A stretch of DNA of 64,000 bases, taken from NCBI GenBank assembly GCA_963662155.1, contig OY759271.1:38233845-38297844 (forward strand), written 5' to 3'. Under the pieces are notes generated by a model, which made no database searches, was not told where the DNA came from, and saw only the letters and a program-made list of their open reading frames with translations. A program made the translations under genes and the position numbers. Origin of the DNA: Lamellibrachia columna (lineage: Eukaryota > Annelida > Polychaeta > Sabellida > Siboglinidae). Positions 12,101 through 22,480 of this stretch are shown piece by piece; the stretch's first letter is position 1, and every line of letters begins with the position of its first letter.

Positions 12101-15100
12101 GACATAATTTTCTTTAAACATTGTTTAAATAAATGTATATATAAAGGGAGATATAGAAATGATTGTAAACATTTGAAAATGTAATACTGTATTATTTTTA
12201 ACCAGATTTAAGATTCTTGTTTAGATCATATATACATATGTAACAGCGACCAAAGGATGGTTGTAACAATTTGAGAATTTGTAAAGTGAGCATAAGATTC
12301 TAGATGAATCTTTACACATCTTGCAAATTTTTTGAAATGGAGCATAGGTAGCAAAAATGATAAACGCAAAAGATACACAGTTGAAGACAAAACTGTTAAT
12401 TTTTTACCAGCCGACTAGATCGGTGCACCCGTTTTGAAGTGTGTATTGAATGTCTTGGTTATCCGCGGCTGACCTGATTTGGCGTATTTTGTTTTGATTG
12501 TCTTTCACCGTAACATTTCCGCTTGCTGTCCAACAGTCATTTAGTTTCCCTGTCCTTTTTCAGTGCACGACACTCCTGAGCTAGGGTTAAATCTTCATTT
12601 ATGTAGATTCTTGCATCACGGTGCTGTTCATTGTGTTCCTTGAGCCGGAACTGCGCCTTTAGAACCGCGTCACGGGTGTTCTCGCTCTTAAATCTGACAA
12701 TAATAGGGCAGGAGTGAACTCGATCTTGCTTATCTAATTTTGGCCTAACACAGTGAGTGTGTTCCAGCTGACTGGACTCTAGTGGTGGTTTGAAGGACAT
12801 CTTTGAATTGATCACATCCATTACGATGGCTGTAATGTCTTCGATAGCATGTTCAGGAACACTGTGAATACGCATGTTTGGTCTTCGGCAATACTGTTCT
12901 TGATGATTCCATTTTCTGTATTTTGGTTTCTAGTACAGCAATGTGTCCTTCTTTTTTTCATTAGCAGGCTTGTCAGGTTGATTATCTGGTTGTTTAAACC
13001 GTATATGTTGTCTGATATTTCCTGGGGTAGAATGCACGTCTCAGTTTTGTAAGCACATGTTCTTCCATTAGTAATTCAATGAGTCTTAAGGCCATTATGT
13101 CCATATCACTTTGGTTGGTCATCATTTGACGATGCAGCTCTACTTTTGGGTTTCCCAATGTTCCAGGTAATGTCAGGCGGATGTGTCGTGATCGCTGAAC
13201 AGCCAGCAAAGTGACTCAATAAACTAGTCAATATCAAGATTACCAAGCATTTAGGCACAATGGAGACCACGCCTCTGCATCTAGACTCTTCTCGGCGAAT
13301 TCATTAAGCCGAGCGAGAATCAGATAGGCGAGACTAGTATGTGCCCAGAATCTGTGTGCATATACATAATTTCCATCACAAAGAAGAGTACACTTTACAT
13401 CCAGGCGATGGTGTGTGTGACACATACAATCACAGTTACAATTTTCCTGTGCATACTTCTGTTTCCCAGGTCCCAACTACAATGCAATTCATGATGGACT
13501 AAATGAATAGAAGATGGATTTTTAAGAACATTGAAGAATAAATATTGAACACTGATGTTTTTCATTATAAAATGTAGTTTTCTCTTCTGTTATTAGATGG
13601 TGATGGTAAGTGTGAGATGGTTGTTGGCTACACTGACAGACAGGTGAAGTCATATCGATGGACAGAGAACGAGGAGGCCACTGAAGGTGGTGCCACTAGT
13701 ACTCTTAACGGGACGTTTGTTGTCGTGGAAACGTGGCAACTGGCTGGTCAGGTGTGTGCACTGGGCTAACTTAGATTTGTACAGACGAATTAAAATACAT
13801 AGATTGTGTTCATTTTAATTTGTGGCTTGGAAGGAAATTCCTGTACATACAAAGATTAAAGGGTCCTTCCTCAATACTATGGCTGTTCACACTTCCACAA
13901 GTTACCTGGGTCTAACAATCAAAGTTAACTTTGTCAATGATTTAAACAAAAGTGCACATTCTTTCCTTAAACCATCATCATAAAATCGTTGGAAAAATTC
14001 CAGTTTAAGTTATTGCGTGCACAATAACACTGTTTTAGCTTGGATCCATGACAACCAATCAGAGAACTGATGGAACAGTTGACTTAATGGTGTCACAACC
14101 TGGGGGCACTTTTGTTTCTTTGTTTCAAAGGAATTCGAGCATGGGTGGAGAAAACGACACTAGCAAGTGAGTGTGTCATTAATTATGCATATTTTCATGT
14201 ACAACGTATAATAATATCAATGATAAATTTATAGCGGTTGAAGCAGAATTTCGTTTGGTGTATGTATATATATTTTGTTTTTTAATAAGAAGTGACCCTC
14301 CAGAACATGTTATACAGATTTATGCCAAATTTCAAGTAAAAAAATATGAATTTCAACAAAAACAAAATGGACTGTCTGCAGTGATATTGTATGTATTGCA
14401 GGACAACATTTAAATGCCATAAAAATATCAGTCTGTATCGTTATGTGTCAGTGATTCAGTATGGTGTCATAATGGCTGTGTCACTGCTGTCATTGAAAGT
14501 AAAATATCTCCACCAGGGATACAGTTAGTACATCATTCTCCACCAGGTGGTGTGTTGAACCGTCGACAGTAACACTTTGTCATCACCAGATGGCACCAGA
14601 TTTATGTAATTTATTAAGTATATTTTGCAGACCAGACACCAAAAGTCCATCACTGATATATCACCCCTTGGGGTCAGGGCGGGCAAGGAACCCGGGGGTG
14701 ACGACTGAGGTTGTGGGGGGCATCAGCCGCCAGAGGAAGGGTGAACCTTGCAGTATATCACGATACTCAGCGATCTGTACACTTGATGGTAATATCATGA
14801 TCAGTTTATTCAATTGCAATCATACAAGGAATTATTAATTTAATTGCTTATATTTAAAGGTGGTTGCTAGGAAACCTCACAAGGCTAATAGCAGGATAAC
14901 CTGTAGAAATTGGTCAGTAAAACACGTAATTAGTTTGAATGTATAAAATTGGCATATGCTTGGTGTAAATAAATAAATAAATTCAATACCTAACAATTTA
15001 GATAGTATAGGTAGGATTTATTCATCAATCCGTTCTGACATTCGCATTGCTAACCTCAAGCTGAGCATGGGTGTCTTTATCTAGGTCAGTGATTGTCCAC

Positions 15101-18100
15101 TAGTTGGGCAAGTAATGTGATAAAGTTGCTCTGGGCCAAGTCGGTCTAAGTTAGTCTGGCCTAGGTCAAGCAACATAATTACAACCATCAAAAAAAGATT
15201 TAGGAGTAACAAATAGAAGATAGAAAAATCCTTACTGACACTAATGCAAAAAAATATATAACCACTAATTTAATATTAGTATTTCATAATAATATTTTTC
15301 TGTTTCCTACTGTAGAATCAGAATCATTTGGTATGATAAATTGCAAAACTGCTGATGGATACAATAAAAATACTAATTTAATTTGTAGTTGACAAATTAC
15401 ATAAGAGAGGTTTCAGCTACATTTTATTACTTTTACGTAATATATATAGTGTTAAATTGTCAATTACGGTTGGGTTTATAGCTAATTACTTATTACATTA
15501 CACTTACAGTTGTACTTTCAATTACTAACTAGGTACACATTACACTTACAGTTGGACTTTTCAGTTGGCCCTGGCCTGAAGAATTTAATTTGTGTTGTGA
15601 TTTGTCTTGATGCTATAAATCTGAATCTGGGATGTTTCAAGGTTGTTAGTTGGTGGCATCAAAGTGTTGACACAAGACAACAATTAAAAGATTAGTTGTC
15701 TGTCATTTCAGGTACATTGACCTTAGTAGATGATGACAAGATTCTGTGGTCACTCTATGTTGACCACCAACTCTTTACACTGACCCGACTGGACGTCACA
15801 GTGGGTGGATATATTCATGAACACACGCACACCTGCACACACGCACACACGCACACACTGTCTCTTGGTATCCTCACAAAAGACGGTGTGGTTTGTTACA
15901 TACGCATTACACAGACACTGACATTCACGCATACATGACTGTTCCATTTACAAAGCATGTATTCTGTGTTTCATTGGTGTGAGGAAAGAGAAGAAGCGAG
16001 ACAGAATCAGATAATGTTATGCATCATTACTCTAGAATTAAAACTGTCCTGACATGAAATTGCATGTAAATATCTCATTGTATCTACAGGTGAAATGCTT
16101 AAATATCCTGGCAACAATTTCTACATATGCCAAGCATCATAACATTATCGAGTGTATCAGGAACATTTCCTATTTTAAAATTCATGAAGAATTGTGCCCA
16201 AGTGAATATTTCCAAATTCATGAAGAATTGTGCCCAAGTGAATATTTCCAAATTCATGTAGAATTGTGCCCAAGTAAATAGTCTTCTCATAATTGGTAAA
16301 ACCCTATAGTTTTGCTAATGTACTATATTTCTCCAGTGTTAAAATAAGTTTGTGAGAATCATGATTATGGGGTAAATGATTCCAGGGAGATGGAATGGAA
16401 GAAGTTGTTGCTTGCTCCTGGGACGGACAGACTTACCTTGTAAACCTCAACAGAGACGCTGTACGGTTCCCCTTTGAAGAAAACGTGGCCGCATTCTGTG
16501 CTGGTGGGTACAAAACATCAAACACATCAGAGATACGTGATGATATAAGTGAATATGATATCAGTGAATGTTTTCACGGTTCTCGTGTGGTGCCAATTAA
16601 TTAGCACTTCAGATTAACAGGCTTACTTAGGAACTTTTATGAAAATGAACAACATTAATTTAAGAAAATATATTATAAATAATAAGAAGAGCAGTTTAGT
16701 TATGTATAAAGTGTTGTTTAGCGACAAGATACACTGTATATAAACAGGTAGAAGAGTTACTGTAATATCCTCTTGTGGATCCACTATGAAACAGGTAGAT
16801 GAGTTACTGTAATATCCTCTTGTGGATCCACTACAAGATATATAAACAGGTAGATGAGTTACTGTAATATCCTCTTGTGGATCCACTACAAGATATATAA
16901 ACAGGTAGATGAGTTACTGTAATATCCTCTTGTGGATCCACTACAAGATATGTAAACAGGTAGACGAGTTACTGTAATATCCTCTTGTGGATCCACTATG
17001 AAACAGGTAGATGAGTTACTGCATTAAACTCTTGTGGATCCACTACAAGATATATAAACAGGTAGATGAGTTACTGTAACATCTTCTTGTGGATCCACTA
17101 TGAAACAGGTAGATGAGTTACTGTAATATCCTCTTGTGGATCCACTATAAGATATATAAACAGGTAGATGAGTTACTGTAATATCCTCTTGTGGATCCAC
17201 TATGAGATATATAAACAGCTAGATGAATTACTGCAATAACCTCTTGTGGATCCACTACAAGATATATAAACAGGTAGGTGAGTTACTGTAATATCCTCTT
17301 GTGGATCCACTACAAGATATATAAACAGGTAGATGAGTTACTGTAATACCCTCTTGTGGATCCACTATGAGATATATAAACAGCTAGATGAGTTACTGCA
17401 ATAACCTCTTTTGGATCCACTACAAGATATATAAACAGGTAGATGAGTTACTGTAATATCCTCTTATGGATCCACTATGAGATAGTTAAACAGGTAGATG
17501 AGTTACTGCAATAACCTCTTGTGGATCCACTACAAGATATATAAACAGGAAGATGAGTTACTGTAATATCCTCTTGTGGATCCACTACAAGATATATAAA
17601 CAGGTAGATGAGTTACTGTAATATCCTCTTGTGGATTCACTACAATATATATAAACAGGTAGATGAGTTAGTGCAATAACCTCTTGTGGATCCACTACAA
17701 GATATATAAACAGGTAGATGAGTTACTGTAATATCCTCTTGTGGATTCACTACAAGATATAGATGAGTTACTGCAATATCGTCTTGTGGGTCCACTACAA
17801 GATATATAAACAGGTAGATGAGTTACTGCAATATCGTCTTGTGGATCCACTACAAGATATATAAACAGGTAGATGAGTTACTGTAATATCCTCTTGTGGA
17901 TCCACTACAAGATATGTAAACAGGTAGACCAGTTACTGTAATATCCTCTTGTGGATCCACTATGAAACAGGTAGATGAGTCACTGCATTAAACTCTTGTG
18001 GATCCACTATGAGATATATAAACAGTTAGATGAGTTACTGCAATAACCTCTTGTGGATCCACTACAAGATATATAAACAGGTAGATGAGTTACTGTAACA

Positions 18101-20060
18101 TCTTCTTGTGGATCCACTATGAAACAGGTAGATGAGTTACTGTAATATCCTCTTGTGGATCCACTATAAGATATATAAACAGGTAGATGAGTTACTGTAA
18201 TATCCTCTTGTGGATCCACTATGAGATATATAAACAGCTAGATGAGTTACTGCAATAACCTCTTGTGGATCCACTACAAGATATATAAACAGGTAGATGA
18301 GTTACTGTAATATCCTCTTGTGGATCCACTACAAGATATATAAACAGGTAGATGAGTTACTGTAATATCCTCTTGTGGATCCACTATGAGATATATAAAC
18401 AGCTAGATGAGTTACTGCAATAACCTCTTGTGGATCCACTACAAGATATTTAAACAGGTAGATGAGTTACTGTAATATCCTCTTGTGGATCCACTACAAT
18501 ATATATAAACAGGTAGATGAGTTACTGTAATATCCTCTTGTGGATTCACTACAATATATATAAACAGGTAGATGAGTTACTGCAATAACCTCTTGTGGAT
18601 CCACTACAAGATATATAAACAGGTAGATGAGTTACTGCAATAACCTCTTGTGGATCCACTACAAGATATATAAACAGGTAGATGAGTTACTGTAATATCC
18701 TCTTGTGGATTCACTACAAGATATAGATGAGTTACTGCAATATTGTCTTGTGGGTCCACTATGAAACAGGTAGATGAGTTACTGTAATATCCTCTTGTGG
18801 ATCCACTACAATATATATATAAACAGGTAGATGAGTTACTGTAATATCCTCTTGTGGATTCACTACAATATATATAAACAGGTAGATGAGTTACTGCAAT
18901 AACCTCTTGTGGATCCACTACAAGATATATAAACAGGTAGATGAGTTACTGCAATAACCTCTTGTGGATCCACTACAAGATATATAAACAGGTAGATGAG
19001 TTACTGTAATATCCTCTTGTGGATTCACTACAAGATATAGATGAGTTACTGCAATATCGTCTTGTGGGTCCACTACAAGATACATAAACAGGTAGATGAG
19101 TTACTGCAATATCGTCTTGTGGATCCACTACAAGATATATAAACAGGTAGATGAGTTACTGTAATAACCTCTTGTAGATCCACTACCAAATATAGAGTCA
19201 GCTAGAAGAGTTACTGTAATATCAGTTTGTGGATCCACTAAGGAATACATAACCAGCCAGAAGATGTGATGTTACAAAAGATGTGACATGTCTTGACAGG
19301 ACATTATGCAGTTGGTGGTGAGAACGTCCCCTGCCTCATATACGCCACATTCAGCAATCGTATTGTCGTCTACCATGGCATCCACTTGTCACAGATTGGC
19401 ACAACAAACCTCATTAAGACAATGGATGAACACGAAGAAGTCCATGAACTCCTCGCCTACTTCAACTGCGATGGTATTCACAACACATTAGAAAATATTC
19501 GTGAAAATATTCATGAAGTTTGCAGAATGATTTAGTATATTATACTTTTTTAAACATAACTACGTAGTGGCAACACTCTTCATCAGGAGCTGAATTCTAG
19601 GACCACTTTGTTCTTCTTCTACATCAGATGGCAAACAGGCTGTCCCATACATTAGAAAATAATTTATACAAATGTATTATTTTTTATTTAATGTGTACTA
19701 TGTAATCATTTAAAATGTATCACATAAGTATAGTGTTTAATTGTAGGAACCAATTTTTTTTTATATTAGGTTGGTGGTAGATAATAAAAAATAGGTAAAA
19801 CTTATACTAAAATAAGCAGTGGAACAATTTCACTTAGAAATTCACGTCATTTATGAATACGGAGGCGGTTTCAAATGATACGGCAATGATTACTTCATTA
19901 TGACTTTGTTATAGCATTCCACATTGCATTTTCAGCATCAAAGCCATCACACGTTCGTAAGTTGTACCACTGGTGTTTGTATGGGCGACATCCGACCAAC
20001 TCACAGACCATGTTGACAGGGCCAACAACTACAGCTGAAGACGAGGACAACTCAGGCTGA
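3701..20060 (+). CDS. ITFG2: ITFG2 orthologue, KICSTOR complex subunit, complete in 11 exons (452 aa)
   Basis: ITFG2 is a beta-propeller-like protein that pairs with KPTN in KICSTOR (KPTN, ITFG2, C12orf66, SZT2). The complex anchors GATOR1 on lysosomes and keeps mTORC1 off when nutrients are low. Coding exons are 3701-3796, 5844-5942, 7364-7405, 7745-7919, 13597-13751, 14039-14166, 14631-14788, 15712-15800, 16386-16503, 19300-19473 and 19936-20060. They total 1359 bp in one open frame, 452 aa against about 447 in human. Three FG-GAP-like segments with acidic loops are visible: DVDNDKCNEL (27-36), [16 protein letters not shown] (from residue 136) and [20 protein letters not shown] (from residue 311). 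LMVSQPG, CTLDG, VDHQLF and AFCAG are further family signatures. The start MRTVSFVE aligns with the family N-terminus and has A at -3. The introns carry LINE relics and arrays. The exon 1 donor, GTGCTA, is weak. Confidence 0.96.
3912..4035. mobile_element. Possible DNA-transposon terminus in ITFG2 intron 1
   Basis: CAGGGGCGTATTTGGGGGG and a later run of Cs resemble the ends of common invertebrate MITEs. A similar end (CAGTGACGTATTTAGAGG, inverted) is at 46338-46385 in the CACNG-like gene. Second ends and duplications were not found. Confidence 0.35.
4117..4210. repeat. (AT)n microsatellite
   Basis: Interrupted AT dinucleotide tract in ITFG2 intron 1. Similar tracts are at 6050-6147, 6446-6460 and 49306-49361. 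Confidence 0.95.
5844..5942 (+). CDS. ITFG2: ITFG2 exon 2 (residues 33-65)
   Basis: Acceptor TTTCATTCCAG, then TGC AAT GAG CTG (CNELVVG). Donor ATG|GTATAA. 99 bp, phase 0 at both ends. Confidence 0.95.
6050..6147. repeat. (AT)n microsatellite
   Basis: Long AT tract in ITFG2 intron 2. Confidence 0.95.
6490..7080 (+). mobile_element. RT C-terminal fragment (RTE-like endonuclease-reverse transcriptase family) in ITFG2 intron 2
   Basis: [34 protein letters not shown] and [20 protein letters not shown] are characteristic of the RT thumb region of a widespread invertebrate LINE. The front part (DDDQPIN) is tandemly triplicated in 38-bp units at 6513-6626. The frame breaks near 6925. A second fragment of the same family lies at 42912-43110 on the other strand. 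Confidence 0.8.
6513..6626. repeat. 38-bp direct repeat, 3 units, made of RT coding sequence
   Basis: Units start at 6513, 6551 and 6589 with ATGGCTTCAAATGAYGACGA. The repeat encodes the DDDQPIN part of the flanking LINE fragment. Confidence 0.9.
7261..7364 (+). repeat. 52-bp perfect tandem duplication of the intron 2 acceptor of ITFG2
   Basis: Both copies end TTTACTGTTCCAGA. Only the second AG (7363) gives an open exon 3. The first (AG at 7310-7311) would read AGT TGA at once. Confidence 0.95.
7364..7405 (+). CDS. ITFG2: ITFG2 exon 3 (residues 66-79), micro-exon of 42 bp
   Basis: Acceptor TACTGTTCCAG, then [14 protein letters not shown], donor ATG|GTAAGA. Phase 0 at both ends. The acceptor lies in the second copy of a 52-bp tandem duplication (7261-7312, 7313-7364). 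Confidence 0.93.
7745..7919 (+). CDS. ITFG2: ITFG2 exon 4 (residues 80-137 plus first base of 138)
   Basis: Acceptor TCATTCCAG, start [15 protein letters not shown], end VVIIADI. Donor ATAG|GTAAGT, phase 1. A copy of the last bases of the exon and its donor follows 23 bp downstream. Confidence 0.95.
7904..7949 (+). repeat. 23-bp tandem duplication of the exon 4 donor of ITFG2
   Basis: Units ATCATTGCTGACATAGGTAA... at 7904 and 7927 differ by one base (GTAAGTC against GTAAATC). The second donor would add 23 nt and meet an in-frame TAG at 7940-7942. Confidence 0.93.
9242..10253 (-). pseudogene. LINE reverse transcriptase remnants lacking the palm core
   Basis: KEYFNDFF-like linker, then [30 protein letters not shown] in the fingers. 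After a deletion the frame resumes at [19 protein letters not shown] and [18 protein letters not shown], the region following the FADD motif. Confidence 0.75.
10230..10398. repeat. 20-bp minisatellite inside the intron 4 LINE
   Basis: Core ATCTCACTATAGCACTAGTA repeated about six times after a duplicated AATAGAGATCGATCTCACTA block. Confidence 0.93.
10425..11199 (-). pseudogene. LINE endonuclease remnants
   Basis: The first piece has [16 protein letters not shown] and [12 protein letters not shown], typical of LINE endonucleases (hydrophobic core and YRPP-like turn). The second has [13 protein letters not shown], the SDH catalytic motif. The interval 10764-10965 is out of frame. Confidence 0.75.
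12537..12875 (-). pseudogene. LINE ORF1 RRM-like segment
   Basis: LRIHSVPE-like start, [20 protein letters not shown] and [20 protein letters not shown] follow the pattern of non-LTR ORF1 RNA-binding domains. A helical segment encoded at 13209-12994 would precede it. Confidence 0.7.
13597..13751 (+). CDS. ITFG2: ITFG2 exon 5 (residues 138-189)
   Basis: Acceptor CTGTTATTAG, then [20 protein letters not shown], donor CAG|GTGTGT. Completes the second acidic FG-GAP loop begun in exon 4. Confidence 0.95.
14039..14166 (+). CDS. ITFG2: ITFG2 exon 6 (residues 190-231)
   Basis: Acceptor CTGTTTTAG. Contains [10 protein letters not shown], a hallmark of the family. Donor AGCAA|GTGAGT, phase 2. Confidence 0.93.
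14631..14788 (+). CDS. ITFG2: ITFG2 exon 7 (residues 232-284)
   Basis: Acceptor TATTTTGCAG. Contains [19 protein letters not shown], aligned with the GLFALCTLDG region of the human protein. Donor GATG|GTAATA, phase 1. The N-terminal half of this exon is divergent. Confidence 0.92.
15712..15800 (+). CDS. ITFG2: ITFG2 exon 8 (residues 285-314)
   Basis: Acceptor TGTCATTTCAG. Encodes [20 protein letters not shown]. Donor ACA|GTGGGT just before the intronic CACACG repeat. Confidence 0.94.
15822..15870. repeat. CA/CG-rich microsatellite
   Basis: ACACACGCACAC units directly after the exon 8 donor of ITFG2. Confidence 0.8.
16386..16503 (+). CDS. ITFG2: ITFG2 exon 9 (residues 315-353)
   Basis: Acceptor GATTCCAG, then [20 protein letters not shown] (third FG-GAP-like loop) through ENVAAFCAG. 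Donor GCTG|GTGGGT, phase 1. Confidence 0.95.
16740..19190. repeat. 55-bp minisatellite, about 44 units, filling ITFG2 intron 9
   Basis: Core CTCTTGTGGATCCACTACAA, with ATATATAAACAGGTAGATGA between cores. Some units lack the ATATATAAACAG part and are shorter. Block duplications are visible (for example the pattern near 18541-18740 recurs near 18841-19040). It ends about 100 bp before exon 10. Confidence 0.96.
19300..19473 (+). CDS. ITFG2: ITFG2 exon 10 (residues 354-411)
   Basis: Acceptor TCTTGACAG. Encodes [20 protein letters not shown] and [20 protein letters not shown]. Donor GATG|GTATTC. Reading through the donor would end at a TAG at 19533-19535. The 55-bp array of intron 9 stops only about 100 bp upstream. 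Confidence 0.94.
19936..20060 (+). CDS. ITFG2: ITFG2 exon 11, C-terminus and stop
   Basis: Acceptor GCATTTTCAG, then [16 protein letters not shown], aligned with the VTRALLHQTLYHP end of the human protein. TGA at 20058-20060. The last about 14 residues are acidic and not conserved. Confidence 0.88.
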
Positions 20061-20084
20061 AGACGACGAACTGTGGTGTTTGAT

Positions 20085-20968
20085 CATACAACCAACCTCC
20101 CGGTGAGTTCTCCATTTCCAACAACATACAACCAGCCTCCCGGTGAGTTATCCACTTCCAACAACATACAACCAGCCTCCCAATGAGTTCTCCACTTCCA
20201 ACAACATACAACCAGCCTCTCGGTGAGTTCTCCACTTCCAACAACATACAACCAGCCTCCTGGTGAGTTCTCCACTTCCAACAACATACAACCAGCCTCC
20301 CGGTGAGTTCTCCACTCCCAACAACATACAACCAGCCTCCCAGTGAGTTCTCCACTTCCAACAACATACAACCAGCCTCCCGGTGAGTTCTCCACTCCCA
20401 ACAACATACAACCAGCCTCCCGGTGAGTTCTCCACTCCCAACAACATACAACCAGCCTCCCAGTGAGTTCTCCACTTCCAACAACATACAACCAGCCTCC
20501 CGGTGAGTTCTCCTCTCCCAACAACATGCAACCAGCCTCCCGGTGAGTTCTCCACTTCCAACAACATACAACCAGCCTCCCAGTGAGTTCTCCACTTCCA
20601 ACAACATACAACCAGCCTCCCGGTGAGTTCTCCACTTCCAACAACATACAACCAGCCTCCCGGTGAGTTCTCCACTCCCAACAACATACAACCAGCCTCC
20701 CGGTGAGTTCTCCACTCCCAACAACATACAACCAGCCTCCCAGTGAGTTCTCCACTTCCAACAACATACAACCAGCCTCCCGGTGAGTTCTCCACTTCCA
20801 ACAACATACAACCAACCTCCCGGTGAGTTCTCCACTTCCAACAACATACAACCAGCCTCCCAGTGAGTTCTCCACTTCCAACAACATACAACCAGCCTCC
20901 CGGTGAGTTCTCCACTTCCAATAACATACAACCAGCCTCCCAGTGAGTTCTCCACTTCCAACAACATA
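20085..20968. repeat. 40-bp minisatellite, about 22 units, right after the ITFG2 stop codon
   Basis: Core TGAGTTCTCCACTTCCAACA followed by ACATACAACCAGCCTCCCGG. It starts about 25 bp after TGA, so it is probably in the 3' UTR. Each unit contains GGTGAGT or AGTGAGT. No AATAAA is seen in the next 500 bp. Confidence 0.96.
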
Positions 20969-21489
20969 TTCGTCTGATCTCACGGATTATGCAGTGCTGT
21001 TTTGTTGAAACAATTATACATGGTGGTTTTGAATAACTAAAATGCCCAAATTCTCTTAACACTAAATTAACATTGTTATTCTTCATGTTTTATTCATTAT
21101 TGGTGTAGTTTATTTTCCGTCAGAAACGGTTTGAAACAGACATTTGACTGACCCTCTCATAAAATTGGCATCATTTATTTTGTCGACAAATCGAGATAAA
21201 AGACCATAAGAGCAACATGGTTTGTTTGGATATTATTTTTAACCAACATAAACGTTATGAATACTAATACATTGTAACTGGAATAATAATAATAATAATA
21301 ATATATTTATTCATGTTACAATGTGTACAATTCAGTTAAAACAATGTTCACTGGTTACATAAAACAGAGAGTAATGAGAGCAACATGTCTTTGACTAAAA
21401 AAAAGTACTTTATGCATTCTCTGTATTATTCAACACATCGTTTGCAAATGAAACTTTGTTTAGTAGTTTCTCATCCAGCCCTTCTTAGT
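20969..21489. other. Spacer downstream of ITFG2
   Basis: No gene or recognisable element. It contains an (AAT)n tract near 21282-21301 and no clear polyadenylation signal. Confidence 0.6.
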
Positions 21490-22480
21490 ATTAGTTTTGA
21501 ATGAGATAAAAAGAATTAGTGTTCATATTACAAAAGGTCGTGGCATCAAGTTTGAATGGTGACAATATGTAACTGGAACTTTTAGACGTGAAGCAGTGAA
21601 AAGCTAGACGAGAGAGCATATTCAAACTGGCGTTATTGCATTTTAAGTAACTCTGCATAAAATGCGCAATTCGATTCATAATCTGAATTTGAATCGGGAG
21701 ACATTCTGCTAAAAGTGGCACCAAATTACAATGGTTGCAATCAGGTAGATAAAACAGTTTCCTGATACCCGTGCGCCATGTAGTATAAAACTCATCTACA
21801 TATTTATCTTGCAAGTTCCAGAGACATACACCATAGAAAGTGGTACAACATAAATAATTGACGTGTTGTACTTATATTACAAAACCCAATCGTGTGGCCT
21901 AAATGCAATCCTGTTTTACTATATTTCGCTTGTGTTCCATCAAGGTAAAATGGGGAATCAGGACGACTGCTATATTTAAGTTGGCATTTTGATGGCTTAA
22001 ATTTTAAATCATATTTAGATGCAAATTCTAGACAGATATCACACATTTTGTTCAATGCATATTATTGATGGAGCTATTAAAGATGTTATTATCTGCTTAG
22101 CCAATAGCACCATAATACTTATGACCTATCATACCACCAAACCCAGACATGCAGAGTCGTGTTAACAGTTCATCTATATATACAAATATATATATATATA
22201 TAAACTCCACCCTACTTAACTCCATTGGTAGTTGAGAAATCAACTGACATGTTGGAATTATTTCACGAAACGTTCAAGTGTTTATTACTGTACATGTAAA
22301 GTAAAATCTGATAAGCAAGGGATTCATTCCTCTATCCCAGAGAGTAAATAAAAAAGTTTGACATAATTTACTTTATCAAATGCTTTCGTAACATCTAATA
22401 ATGGCACAAACACATCAGATTTATTATGTTGGAAATAGGTAACAGTCTCCATTAGCGCAAGCGTACATTTAGCTGTAGAG
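21490..22480 (-). mobile_element. Degraded LINE reverse transcriptase fragment
   Basis: Read on the minus strand from 22480: QFGFKPQSSTAKCTLALMET, SDVFVPLLDVTKAFDKVNYV (motif A), then a damaged YADD region (GAIG-stop-ADN near 22112-22090). KYDLKFKPSKCQLKYSS, GLHLGHTIG and FYTTWRTGIRKLFYLP follow. Stops and frameshifts are present. The 66-bp array next door begins at exactly the QFGFKP motif of this RT. Confidence 0.85.

Larger units (their letters stand above)
9200..13210 (-). mobile_element. Old Jockey-like LINE in ITFG2 intron 4 (ORF1, EN and RT remnants)
   Basis: On the minus strand, in the correct order: ORF1 pieces (13209-12994 and 12875-12537), endonuclease pieces (11199-10966 and 10763-10425), RT fingers (10253-9540) and RT thumb (9451-9242). 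The core palm (motifs A to D) is deleted near 9470-9540, and several stops and frameshifts break the frames. A 20-bp minisatellite has grown inside it at 10230-10398. The family is unlike the CR1 copies elsewhere; Jockey-like is my best placement. The stretch 11470-12530 inside shows no recognisable protein. Confidence 0.8.

Noticed and set aside
20029..21086. Three overlapping ORFs of about 300 codons antisense to the ITFG2 end
   Set aside because: Open frames of a 40-bp array read in all three minus frames. They overlap the real exon 11 and have no family signature.
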